DNA of 64,000 nucleotides from Symsagittifera roscoffensis (lineage: Eukaryota > Xenacoelomorpha > Acoela > Convolutidae), in contig NC_087070.1 of NCBI RefSeq assembly GCF_963678635.1, positions 46,791,467-46,855,466 of the forward strand, written 5' to 3'. The notes below the pieces were generated by a model, which was given only the letters and a program-made list of their open reading frames with translations, ran no database searches and was not told the origin of the DNA. This document shows, piece by piece, positions 34,373 to 45,299 of this stretch. Positions within the stretch are counted from its first letter, which is position 1. Each line of letters opens with the position of its first letter. A program made the position numbers and the translations under genes.

Positions 34373-35120
34373 GTTGCGGAACCCGCAACTTTAAGTGGAA
34401 TCCGCAAATTGTAAGCGGAAACTGCATTTTGTTTGCTGATTCCACTAAAATTTATAGTTAGGTCTTGAAATTACATTTTAAATCAAAAACGAAAAATTGA
34501 AAATTTGTTTGTTCTCAAATACTGAAAAAATGAATATCTTTCCGATCTCAAACACTGAAAAAAAGAAAACCAGCTAAATTAATTTATTTCATGGGTTATT
34601 TTGCTGTATTATTAATAAACATCTTTTATTTCAAACACTAAAGGGGTGAATCCACAATGGTTTTGTCTTTGCTTTTAAATTCCGCATTGCTAGGTCATTA
34701 TTCCAGCTTTAGCTTTTAATTGTTCATATGCAAAAAATTGGTTTAGTTCAGTATAATCAACAAAATTGCGAATCCACTTACAATTTGCGGAGTCCGCCTA
34801 CATTTGGGAATTCTGTTTGTAATTGCAATACCCACTTACTTTTTACGGAAAGCGCTTACATTTGACGAATCCGGCACAACTGGCTACATTCACTCGTTGC
34901 GGAACCCGCGACAAAACTAATGTGCCGACAAACTTTACGTTATAGATATTTGTGCGCGGAGTCCACGGAGTTTTGTACGTGGAATCCACTTACATTTCGA
35001 ACTACAGAATTTCGTATTTAAAGACTTGTCTCTGAAATTCATGAACATATAGACACCAAATTTATGCATATCCAGTGCACAGTTTGGCCTCATAATGGTT
35101 TGGTTAAGAGATGTGAACAC
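34373..35120. mobile_element. element with GCGGAATCCGC word termini
   Basis: The left cluster (34373-34445) strings together GCGGAACCCGC, GTGGAATCCGC and GTAAGCGGAA words. The right cluster (34764-35000) holds the same words in inverted sense (CTTACAATTTGCGGAGTCCG, TTGCGGAACCCGCG, GTGGAATCCACTTACATT). The interior is unique AT-rich DNA. Architecture resembles the MULE-like MITEs at 8872, 20632 and 39241, but no target duplication was found. The tail 35015-35110 is shared with 29800-29880. Confidence 0.55.
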
Positions 35121-36484
35121 AAGGGTTCTGAATTTTCGATGTTCAGGTGTTTATGACGTTGGAGTTGGTATTTTGTTAATGTGAATTGGTAGAGTTAGCA
35201 GCCTTAGTCGTACAAATTTTTTATATTTTCAATCAAAAACATTAAATTTGGGTTAACTTTTGGGATAAATGACTAAAACTCAGTGTGGTTAAACTATCAG
35301 TGAGATAATCAGTGTAGTACATTGTTTGAGCTGTGAAACTTTTCTCTTCTATTTTCTCTATTTTTTGTCATCCTCGAAGTTGACTGTAGAAATAAAATTC
35401 TTTTTTTTTTCAAAAAATTTCTAAAAATTAGCCGGCCTTTTTTTGCATAAGTTGTAAAAGTTCTGGGTTTCTTCCATTTTTTTAAATCAAAATCATTATT
35501 GGCAGTGTTTTATTTTGAAATTTTATCTAAAAATGCGTTTCTTTCGGCGTGCGCTCTACCCTCAAGGATATATTGGCGCTCAAATAAAGGGTCGATTAGT
35601 CGCAATTGATTGTCAAAAGATAGTTACAAAAGTGGTGTTCTTTTGAGTGAAAGAAAGTTGAATCTCCTCGTCACATCCTGTGTTTAATCTGTGCTGTTTG
35701 CAGAGTCTGCACTGAAATGCTTATCACTAGATTTTTTGATTGCTGTGAAACTATAAGCATCTTTATTCTAAAAGCAACTTCAGCAATAAATTGCGAATAA
35801 AGGGGTACTTAAATTTTTACCAAAGTTTTTTCAAAGAGCTTACTGAAGCATATTAAATGAAGTTTCGTAATTGATTTATGTCTAAGGGGGAAGAAAAAAC
35901 TAAACAAGCTCTAATAAATGTGGGTGCTTAAAAAGATCCGAGATTTCTTTCCCACTTGTAATGTTCGGTAGAAATTAAGAAAATTTGTGCTTTTTAGGAA
36001 TTTTTTGGTTTATTTAGCCTCGAATAAATTCGTGAAAATTTTTGAGCCGAATTTTATTCGGCATACAGTTTATGCCTTACTAGAAGGTTTGGTACTACTA
36101 CGTGCGAAATCATTATGCAGACAATTTGACAAAATTGAGATTTAAAGCCTACAAATTAACAAAAAATGTTTGAAGCTACAAAAAACGGCTGATCGTAATT
36201 ATTTTTCTGTTGATGCTAAGGTTTAAGCAAATTTGAAAATCAATTTGAAATAATTATTCCAAATGAATAAAATTTGCTATTTGAAACTGGGTTGAAAAAA
36301 TGCTAATCATAAAATTTTCATATATGGAAAAATGCTAATGAAACATTTTTTATACAATTTCATAATACAGAAAGTTGCCTGAAAGTCCTATGATTAGTAA
36401 TTTTTCATATATGAAAACTGCATGACTAGAATTTTTCCATAAACCAAAAGATTTGATTTTATATAAAGTTTTATTTATCAAATT
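35121..36484. other. non-coding AT-rich stretch
   Basis: No gene recognised. 36290-36440 carries an inverted pair of CATATATG(A/G)AAAA words and TGATTAG/ATGACTAG words like those at 50990-51450. Confidence 0.3.
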
Positions 36485-36560
36485 TTTGGGCTCTGCTCGT
36501 AGACTTTGGTTACTCATAGACGGTGACCCTGTATGCGACCAGGAGATCGAATCTCAAGAA
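36485..36560 (+). repeat. possible tRNA-like SINE head
   Basis: A GCTCGTAGACTTTGGTTACT segment and a B-box-like GGAGATCGAATCTC lie about 50 bases apart. The A box is imperfect. Directly followed by the 80-bp tandem. Confidence 0.3.
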
Positions 36561-36605
36561 GAGGCACCCTTAATCCGTATTCTGAGTTTAATTTGTTTTT
36601 TTTTT

Positions 36606-36760
36606 CAGATTGCGCATTTTTCAACCAAATCTTTTAAGCGCTGCGCAACTAATAGAGTTTTTAAAGCAATTTTGATTTCATATTGCGCACTCAATAATTT
36701 TCAGCAAACTATTTTAAACGCTGCGCAACTAAATTCGTTTTTAAATGAGCAGGTTGAACT
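36606..36760 (+). repeat. 80-bp direct repeat, two units
   Basis: GCTGCGCAACTAA recurs exactly 80 bases apart (36640 and 36720), each preceded by ATTGCGCA and TTTTCA(A/G)C words. An ORF across it (36453-36770) is not convincing. Confidence 0.7.
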
Positions 36761-37603
36761 TGCCACATAATTTATGGATTAAAAGAAAAAAACTAAAACA
36801 CACCGAATGAAAATTTTTGTTGCAGAAAGCTTAACAGTTTTTCATATTGAGTTGCTTCTAGCATAAAAAAGTATGTTTTTTTTTGCTGTAAAAAATTTGT
36901 TTGAAACTACCGAACTTTTGGTCGATGTAGAAAGAGTACACATAACCCTTCAAAGGCAGTAATTTTATTCAAATTTTTGTAGTGATACGAGCAAATTTAA
37001 TTGTTTTGACTTTTGTGAAAGCAATGATCAGTTAAACTTGGGGTGTTTTTCAAATTCGCATCGTTGATAGAAATATTGGTTTTTGGTGGAGCTAGTTCCC
37101 CCATTAAATTGAAAATATTTTTTAAATTGATCAGGATTGTTTAAGTCAAATCGAGGCTTTTTGTGATTGGACTGGTCTTCAGATTGTCTAAAATGAATTT
37201 TACCAACAAACCTGATCGGTGTTTTAATAAACATGGGAAAATAGAGAACAATTTTCCTTAAAATCTTCTTTAAACCACTTAAGTTTGACTTTAAACACTT
37301 AATTTTTGGATTGGCTGATTATTATTTGCTAGAACTCAATTGAGATTTTGTACTTAAAACAATGTTTTGACGGATACCTGTAGATAAAAATGATTGGAAT
37401 GATTAGCGAACATTTATACGTCCAAACTATCCATAATAGTAATTGGCGAGCTCTTGTGAGAACGCAAGAAACAATCTGTCATGGAAGTTTGTTTTGATTT
37501 TGTGCCCAGTCTATCATTATTTTTCAGGTTGTATTCAGAATTCCGTACAAAAACGGATCCAGTTTTTGTACGGATTTTTCTAAACAAACTATTGAAAAGC
37601 GCA
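36761..37603. other. non-coding AT-rich stretch
   Basis: No gene or repeat recognised. Confidence 0.3.
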
Positions 37604-37945
37604 AACTCTCGACCCCTTTATCACCCAAAGGTCCCTCCATTTGGGTACTATTCTATAATACCCATATATGGTTGATAAATATTTATGGCGTACAACCAAA
37701 TTATTGCTAATATTTGGCGCCAATATACATTAATTTTGGGTGAATATCGCTCTTAAAACACGGTTTTTGGATGCAAATTTTTGAAAATTGTCTAAAAATT
37801 GTCATTTTGGGCTGCGGTTTGTTTTTACAATCGCTTGCAGTGTCAAAATTTTTATATAAATATGGCCTTCTTAGTATTCTGGGAGAGCTCATAAAGTTAA
37901 TTTGTTCGACCTCACAAAAGTTTAGCAAAATACCTATAAAAACAT
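37604..37945 (+). mobile_element. CAGGGGCG MITE family, diverged copy without termini
   Basis: Same order as 3895-4200: CGACCCCTTTATCACCCAAAG, GGTACTATTCTATAATACCC, GGCGCCAATATACATTAATT, CTGGGAGAGCTC, and TTCGACC. Both termini are eroded. Confidence 0.65.
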
Positions 37946-38326
37946 TGGGTGATAAAGAAAGTATAATTAAGTTGACATATAACATAAAACTCAATCGGCT
38001 TTTTTCATTAATAAACTAATTTTTTGGAATCTGAAAGAAAAAATGATTAATTTTTTAAAGGAAAAATGACTTTAACATGCTTTGCAGGAATTGAGTTTTG
38101 AGTTTAAAAAATAGCGTCGCCACTTCTGGGAAGACAGGTAGCAACAAATGATTCACATTTTTTGTTGTCCAATTTATCACTGATGAGTCTTGACCATTTG
38201 AAAATGAAAAGTTAAATTGGCAAATTAAACGCAGAAGTCTTTCTACAAATTAAACAAGTTTTTACATTTTTTTCAAAATTTCTTCAATTTTTTTAAACTC
38301 AAAATCTACTCCGTATAATCATATAT

Positions 38327-38381
38327 ACGGTAAAGGCCATTGGAACATTCAGGTTGTCACCCGGATACGAGCAGTTGTTTG
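38327..38381 (+). mobile_element. HINE-type 3' end remnant (variant hairpin)
   Basis: TGGAACATTCAGG then TCACCCGGATACGAGCAG. The TCACCCGGATAC form recurs at 62761-62772 and marks a subfamily in which the usual CAGGGC hairpin is replaced. Confidence 0.65.
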
Positions 38382-38567
38382 ACATTACAATTATTTACTT
38401 GTGGAAACATAAATAGGCATCGCGGTACCTGTCGAGTGTTATCTCTGAATACTAAGGGAACTTCACTGAAATTTTTATTTATCTTTGAAGTCAAACCAAA
38501 TCACAGCTAATTGAGTTTTTTTCTTACAATTTTTAAGAATTTTGTAAAATTTACGCGAAGTGGAAAC

Positions 38568-38640
38568 AAAACTGCTCGCATCAAGACTACTCGTATCAGA
38601 CTGCTTTTTAAGGTTTTTGCAGTAGTGTTCGCAACATCAA
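38568..38640 (-). mobile_element. HINE-type 3' end remnant
   Basis: AACAAAACTGCTCGCATCA followed by a second, partial AGACTACTCGTATCAGACTGC, so two broken 3' ends lie back to back. Confidence 0.6.
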
Positions 38641-38991
38641 AAATGGATAAATTTTTCAACAAAAAGAAAAAGTTTAGACTGCGCTATGTGAAGTACATAA
38701 TGTTAACTTTTTAATACGTTTTGCATTAATTTTAGGTTTTGCATATTGTTTTTTTCCAAAAGTTTTTGACCATTTGTTTTGGAGAATATACCCTCCTTTA
38801 AGTTTATGCGCTAAAAATGTCCTCTTTGATGTAATTTGCTGAATAATTGCTGCAGTATTTTTGGCGTAACTTTGATTGAAAAAGAGTCAAAACTGATACT
38901 CTTTAGAGATATGTTTTTTTTTGAGCCCGAGTTTCGCAAAAGAAATTGAACCATAATAATTTGGTTAAAAATTTAACCAACTTTTGTTATT

Positions 38992-39935
38992 GTTCCGACT
39001 TTCGATACGAAAGTGACGGAATATTTGTGCTCGGGGTGGGTTTTTTTTTCTTCATACAAATTTCGAATTTTTAACTAGCCATTTTTGACGGATTTTTTTT
39101 ATATCATTCAAAAAGTATTGTTGTCCTTAGCTCCAATTTGAAAAGATATTTCGCCTGTGATCATTTTTCGTTAAGTTATGGTGGTTTAAAGATTGCCATT
39201 TTGGCCAATTTGGGACAATTAACGAGCAATATATTTCGCGGGTGCATATACAAAACAGTCCCATACAACACAGTCCAATACAAAATAGTCCCAAAAATCA
39301 TGTAAATGAGGAAAAAAACAGTCCAATACAAAACAGTCCGGTTTAAGGTCGCCGGTGGTCGCGCTGCGCGCGCGTCGCCGCTTCGCGGCGATAACCGGCT
39401 CTAAATTTTTGTATTAAGTCCTACCCTCTGTTGGCAAGCTCGCAACACGTTAGCGCGACTGCGGCGGTCACTATTTTGTTCATTATGCTTGTTGAACAAA
39501 GGACAATTCTCGGCCGGCAGGCTTGTTAAAACAATTATTAATTGGGACTGTTTTTTGGACTGTTTTGTATCGGACTGTTTTTTGTTCATTTTCATACTTT
39601 TCTGGACTGTTTTGTATTGGACGGTTTTGTACGGGACTGTTTTGTACAGACACGATTTCGCGCTATTAACGCGTAAGCGGAGATTTAATCCGTCTTAGAA
39701 ATCGTTTCAAATTGGTTGAAAGAAGCTTATTTGCCATAATTGATTTGTTACAATGAGCGAAATCTACTCTTTTAAACTTTATATGGCGTGTGGGGAGATA
39801 ATTTCATTAAAAAATTTCAAATTTTAGAAATTTTTTTTTTTTCATTTTATTTCATTAGATTTAATTTTTTCATGTTTTTTTTTGCTCGATAAAACTTAAA
39901 AGGCAGTCGGAACATTCAGGTCTTGTCTTTGATTT
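38992..39935 (+). mobile_element. HINE-type element interrupted by a MULE-like MITE
   Basis: 5' end GTTCCGACTTTCGATACGAA with intact hairpin; usual blocks to the inner GCG hairpin, where a 414-bp element plus its target duplication interrupts (39241-39662). The remainder runs from CGCTATTAACGCGTAAGCGG to AGTCGGAACATTCAGG, with an eroded 3' hairpin. Without the insert it is ~520 bp. Confidence 0.9.
39241..39654. mobile_element. MULE-like MITE with ACAAAACAGTCC word termini
   Basis: Inserted in a HINE with an exact 8-bp target duplication ATTTCGCG (39233-39240 and 39655-39662). Left end GGTGCATATACAAAACAGTC and right end, read inward, CGTGTCTGTACAAAACAGTC. Each arm repeats ACAAAACAGTCC words. 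The core (39340-39475) is GC-rich, includes the perfect hairpin TCGCCGCTTCGCGGCGA, and is shared with the element at 20632-21068. Non-coding. Confidence 0.85.
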
Positions 39936-40020
39936 GTGTTTAACGTAATCCAAATTTAAAAAAAAACATGTTAAAAATTTCTAGTAATGTTCGTTTTGTC
40001 CATTGAATTGAAATCAGCAC

Positions 40021-40303
40021 GCTAAGACGGATCAAATTTCCGCTTACGCATAAATATAACAATTAAGCACGAAATATATTGCGCCGTTTATATCCCAAAT
40101 TGGCTAAAATGCAATTTATCAACCCTCATAGCTGTGAAAAAATAATCACAGGTGAAATATCTTTTTGAAATCGAGCTCAGTATAACAATACTTTTGGGTG
40201 ATTAACATAAATTTGTCAATTTTTGCTAGTTAAAAACTTGCCCGAGGAAAAAAACCACACCGAGCACAAATATTCCTCTACTTTCTGCAAAATTCCGAAT
40301 AAT
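40021..40303 (-). mobile_element. HINE-type element, 5' half, diverged
   Basis: Minus-strand copy from the AGACGGATCAAATTTCCGC block through ATCACAGGTGAAATATC and ACACCGAGCACAAATATTCC to about CCGAATAATA. The 3' half is absent. It faces the copy at 38992-39935. Confidence 0.75.
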
Positions 40304-41651
40304 AGCGCATTTAATGGTTCTTTATAAGCTCGTTTTGAATGGTTTCTAAATGGCCATTGAAAATAGCCAGAGGTCAAATATTACCACTAGTAGAAATGCT
40401 TCGGAACATCAATAAGCCTTAACCGATTATAACATACTACTGTGGGCATTGCGTTTGGCAATAACTGATTATTACTAATTTTAATCGGTAATAATTTGTT
40501 TATTATTATGCGTTGTTTTTGCCTCAAAACTCATGAATTGAGATAAAAAACGATTAAGTTGACATGCTACAAGAAATTTGTTGTAGTATGCCAAATGAAT
40601 CACCTTTATGGATGTTTTTTGAAACTTTTTCGAAAATAAATCCAATTAATTAGCCAAAGTAATCTAAATAAATCTAACGGCGAATTTCAAAAAGGCGTAG
40701 AGTTTGCCCAAAAAGGAAATGATTTTTTTTTGTGGTTGAACTGTTTAAAAAATCAAAAAAGCATCAAATTTTGTCATTAATCAAAATGAGATAAAATTAC
40801 GGCGTGACAGCGTAATTTGATGGTTATTTTAAGAGCATAACTATGACATTAAAAACTTCCTCTTTAGGGTAATAGTAGGCTCGTATTCAGAGTCAAACAA
40901 GTCAATTTTAAGTTCAGTTCTTGTTCCTTTTGCAGTTGATAACCTTTACCCTTTTTTCAGTTGTTTTTTTTTCATGTTTTGAAACATTTGCTTTCATGAC
41001 GCCATCAAAGCCTGTCGGCCCCAATTTTGGTTGTTTTCAAAGGTGCGTCCATAATTTGATCTTACTATAGGTGAAAGTTGTAAATTCGTGAATTCAGCAG
41101 CGTAAAGGATACGGTTATTACTTTGATCTCTTAATTAGCGAGCCCCCGCTTCTTTTTGGGAAAACTGAATTTTGGTGGCGATATGTTTTTGTGCGTTCCT
41201 CGAGTAAAATTCAGTGTGTTTGGACTGTTGTCGTTCAAATTGGAGCTGGCTTCAACCGACCCGACCCGATTTTTTTAAAATATATTTTGACTTTCTCGCT
41301 CGAAAAAAAACCTGACCGATTTGGCCGACTACGATCACACAGTTTTGGCCAAAGGGTATCTTTTGTTATATTTTGTTTTTTTTTCCCCAAATTTTGGGGA
41401 AAAAATCTAGTCTTTACGCGCTTATCAGTACAATTTATCACAGCGTTTAATAACTTAGTAGAACCTTAAAAAATGAATGCATCTGAGAAAAAGCGTAAGC
41501 GTGAAAAGCTTATTCTCACTTTCTTGCTGAGAAAAGAAGGTTTTTTTTCAAAGTTGGGTCATCTGGAATTATTTTAATTTTCTTCTATAAAGTTAAATAA
41601 AAATAGGTTTGACTAAGCAATTGGGAACCGGCAGTTATATTTCAGAGTGAC
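40304..41651. other. non-coding stretch
   Basis: No gene recognised. Overlapping ORFs at 41191-41469 on both strands lack recognisable content. Confidence 0.3.
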
Positions 41652-41810
41652 TTAAAATGTCCCCAACATTGGCCCAAACTGGCGTATGTAATTAGCCTTT
41701 TTAGCCCAGGGTAACTTTGGGCCTGCAGGGACACGTGGGACGGGTGTTACTGTGGCAATTAAACTGTCTGTTCCAGGAAATCCCCTGCCAAATTGAGTTA
41801 TGGTCTCACT
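41652..41810 (-). CDS. unrecognised GC-rich open frame, possibly an exon
   Basis: Minus-strand frame of 52 codons ending at TAA (41654-41652), with VPAGPKLPWAKKANYIRQFG in its second half. The island is markedly GC-richer than its surroundings. A splice-acceptor-like CCCTGCAG (minus 41740 region) lies inside it. I recognise no family. It may be a terminal exon, a piece of an unknown element, or chance. Confidence 0.2.
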   Translation of the reverse strand, partial: SETITQFGRGFPGTDSLIATVTPVPRVPAGPKLPWAKKANYIRQFGPMLGTF

Positions 41811-42404
41811 TCAAGGTGGGACTCAAAATCAAAATCTAGTTGAGTTTCCGTTTTAAGCAAATAAAAATTCAAGTTTAAAGTCAAATTTATTTCTGCCGAT
41901 TGCGCGCTGGAATGGAAACCCAGGAAAATTAGACTAAGGAAAACGCGTGGGTCGCACCCTTTACATGAAAAAACGTTGCAAAATGGCTTGCGATGAAGGG
42001 TATATGGGATGACCAGAAATGAATCAAGGTTTTTGCGAAGAGATTGAAGAGAGTTAAAGTAGATTTTGGAGAAAGTTTTGATAAATTTTTGCTTGTCTGG
42101 TGGACCAAAATTTTTAGCTGTTTATTGCCGAAGAATTAAATTGTTTCAAAAGGGCCATATTTCGTTTCCCCTCGTGCCGATATACCTACGAACCTTTTAT
42201 GGAAATATAATTCGGAGTATGGTAATTACTCCGTTCGGCCCACCCATTTTAATACACACTTCTTATTTGAATTTTATTAGTCTGAATGTTGAGGTTTGTA
42301 TGAATAATCGAATTTTGTGGTTTCAGGCCCAAACAGATTATCCTCTGAAAAACTACCCTGATATCGGCGGCCAACATTATTGAGTTTCAATACCCTCTCC
42401 ACCA
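41811..42404. other. unassigned stretch
   Basis: A plus-strand ORF (42066-42383) has no recognised motif and ends where the dispersed repeat begins. Confidence 0.3.
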
Positions 42405-42559
42405 AAAGGGGATATTGGATTTTCCCTTGAAGAAACAGGAGGTATATCTTTTTTTCGCAAAAACATTAAGTTTTAGAATATTTGATACACTATTCGGGGT
42501 CAAATAGATTGCATGCTTAAGACTTTTAAGTCGTGATTCATATTCCAAATATTTTAAAA

Positions 42560-42765
42560 ATGATGGTGTCAAAAGAATTTTTCAAAAAACTTTCCGACTT
42601 TTTTACGTCGACCAAATTGAATTTTCCAGCTCCCTGAATTCCTTATAGAGACCCTATTTTGATCAAAATTTCTACGCCCAGAGCAACTTTTGAAAAAAAA
42701 CCAGCGTTTTTTGGCCAGCGCTTTCTCCTTAAAATTAGTAGGCGCCGAAGGCAATTTTTGGAAAA
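42560..42765 (-). mobile_element. CAGGGGCG MITE fragment
   Basis: Reverse-orientation internal part: CGTCGACCAAATTGAATTTT, CCTATTTTGATC, CCAGCGCTTTCTCC, AAAATTAGTAGGCGCCGAA. Matches 52285-52480, so it predates the duplication. Confidence 0.65.
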
Positions 42766-42808
42766 ACTGACATCGTTCTCTTATGATTGTCTTAGTTAAT
42801 TTTTGTCC

Positions 42809-43290
42809 AATTTTCTAAGAAAACGGAATATTTATACTCAGTGTGGATTTTTTATTTAGTCAGTTTTCACAGATCAAAAAATAACTTTCAACAAAAATTT
42901 TTAATTCTCCATTCAACTTATTGAGTTCAAATGTAAAAAAAATTTTCACCTCTGATTATTTTTTGTAAATTTCTGGAGGTTTGAAAATTACCTAATTTTC
43001 CATGTTCTGGATTAAATAATGCGCGCTTTGAAGAGTTTATTTGTAATGCTGAGAGCGTAACGCAAATTATTTATGCGTTGCGAATTATCTGGCAAAACAA
43101 AATCGTGCCATATTGAATTGAGGCTAGGTAATTGGTCATATTAGTTTCGTACGAATCAAAATTTTACACCAAGATATTTTCCAAAATGTATAGGTTTTCA
43201 AAAAAAAAATTTCCCAAAAAATTATTTGATATGAATTAAATGACAGTCGGAACATTCAGGGCTTTGCCCTGATATAAAAGCAGTCTTGTT
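42809..43290 (+). mobile_element. HINE-type element, diverged body with a good 3' end
   Basis: Body blocks are eroded, but the end GACAGTCGGAACATTCAGGG, hairpin CAGGGCTTTGCCCTG and AGCAGTCTTGTT are intact. Its absence from the related locus at 52.5 kb supports it as an insertion. Confidence 0.75.
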
Positions 43291-43485
43291 TATTTTATAA
43301 CTTCAAAAGCCAGTGCTATGCTTAGCAATCTCCTTAGGAAGTTTTTAAGCAGTGCTTAGAAGATCGTTAATGCTTAGCTATTTCCTTTGGATGAGTGCGC
43401 TCAGTGTTTTGGCTTAATTCGAAGCAATACACATTTTGTTTAACATCTTTTCTTTATATTTTTTTTATTTTAAATTTTGTTGAGC

Positions 43486-43989
43486 TAAGTTAATGGCGCA
43501 GTCATCTGTACACGAATCTGGCACGAATGTAGTCTCCCAATCTGACAAAAAATAATTTTTTATTTTCAAAAAGATTCCATGTTAATTTGTAACCAAGTTT
43601 GTGCAAATGAAAATAATTTTGCTTCGCGCTGAAAATTAAACTCATTTGGCGCCAATTTATTGATATCAGCGGACAAAATTTTGCGTAAAAAATTTTTGCA
43701 TGTTAATGACCCATTCGCAGTACAGTGCTGATTCAAAAAAAAAGAGCCAAAACATTCTTTTCGGACAAAACCTTTCAAATTATTTCGAAATAGCTTCTCT
43801 GATAATTTTTTTCGGAAATTTTGCTGCAGCCATAATTATATTACCAAATACTACCATAATAGCACGTTGGAAGATTCAGAAATTCATTTGGTGGACCGAA
43901 AGAAGATCCAAAATTTCTAGACCTGCCCTTAATGATAATATTTTGCATGGCAAAATAACTGATAGAAACTTAAAAACTTTGTTGATGGG
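43486..43989. other. flank of the LTR element
   Basis: Non-coding as far as I can tell. A plus-strand ORF (43700-44050) overlaps the LTR and is not recognised. Confidence 0.3.
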
Positions 43990-44283
43990 TGTGGTAAGGT
44001 GTTGTAATGCTATAAGCTCAATTGAAAATGATATAGTTTCAAGAGTTTAATTCAAGCCTAAACTTTGTTTTCTTTCATGATCTACGGTTCCGTGAACCAG
44101 CTCGGTAAACGTATCTTGGTACGCAGAGCTCAACAACTGACTAAAGTCTAAACAGCTATCAACACTGCGTGACCTTGGCATATCTTAATAACAATATATA
44201 TAACTAGATACCAATATGCGTTCCAAGGCTAGTGTGCAGCGAAGTTAACATGGTTACTGCACATGCAGAATGTGCTGTACCAC
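43990..44283 (-). repeat. 3' LTR of the Gypsy element
   Basis: Homologous to 50440-50738, direct orientation; about 6% divergent. On the minus strand it follows the polypurine tract and ends in CCTTACCACA next to the target duplication. Confidence 0.92.
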
Positions 44284-45299
44284 GCTCCCCTTGGAATAAC
44301 TAAATTTTATATGGTATACATATAAAATTTAAATAAATATGAGTTTTAATACTCAGTTTAATTCGTTTTCAACGGATTTTGAGTTTTTCTTGTTGCACTC
44401 ATTCTTCACTTTTTTCTGTTCTATTCTGATCTTCTACTTGGTCTTCATCAAAATATAATGGGACCCGCCATGCAGTATTCCAGGTCTTCGTAATATCAAG
44501 TGCCTCGCTTCCAAACTTCCTACGAAAGAGATGTTTTTCGAGCAATCCCAATTTCGTCTCTACCGGCTTGTTGACATCGGATTTGAACTTTGCTAGTTTG
44601 ACTCTGTATGCCTCGCTGCTTTATTAAGATCTGTTATATCTTGATCTGTCGTAATTAATTTAATAGAATGTTTAACAGGATTTCCGAAACGACTTGGGCC
44701 TTTGTTTTTTGTCGGTCTTCCGCTGCGTCTAACCCGTACTTCACTCTCACCCGATTCATCTGAAAAACCTGGAGGCGCATTGCTTCCTTCGTCGCCGCTC
44801 ATTTCCGCATTTTTCAGAATTGTTTCTGCCTCTTTTTGAACTCCCCTTGTCAAAACCTAAAAGATTCCAGTCTTCAGTGACTAAGTCACGGCTTTGGAAC
44901 GTCTTCAGTATCTTTTCTGCTGAACTATTGGGGGGGGGGGGTGATTTCCTTACTTTTATCCTTCATTTATTTTCTAGGATTGGATGTACTTAAAGTACAA
45001 GCTTTCGCTGGAGATGACAATTTGTTCATTTCTTCCTCATCTGCCTGGTTTCTCTGGCGTGCTGTTGCTGCAGCTTTCTGTTTCCTAGCCTCTTGACACG
45101 TTGGCTTTTTATCCTTCTTCCCAGCACCTTTGGGTTCTGAGCCCCATGCGTTTCCCAGCACGGGACGGGCATTGTTAGGTTTAGCTCTCTTTACGGCCTC
45201 CTCGGGCTTATCCTCAATGAAACCGTATTCCCACGATTAAAACAGCTCTTTCCGTAATTCTGGGTTTATTGTACTCGTTTTTTCCACTATACTTTTAAT

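Larger units (their letters stand above)
42405..43485 (+). repeat. dispersed repeat also at 52115-52690, interrupted by a HINE
   Basis: Left part 42405-42800 matches 52115-52510 (for example TTGAAGAAACAGGAGGTATA, GGGGTCAAATA). Right part 43312-43485 matches 52540-52690 (TATGCTTAGCAATCTCCTT, GGATGAGTGCGCTCAGTGTT). The HINE at 42809-43290 is absent from the second copy. A degraded CAGGGGCG MITE (42560-42765) is embedded in both. Confidence 0.8.

Noticed and set aside
42066-42383. 105-residue plus-strand ORF
   Set aside because: No motif, no splice context and it ends at a dispersed repeat; cannot be supported as a gene.
43700-44050. 116-residue plus-strand ORF
   Set aside because: Overlaps the Gypsy LTR on the opposite strand and has no recognised content.
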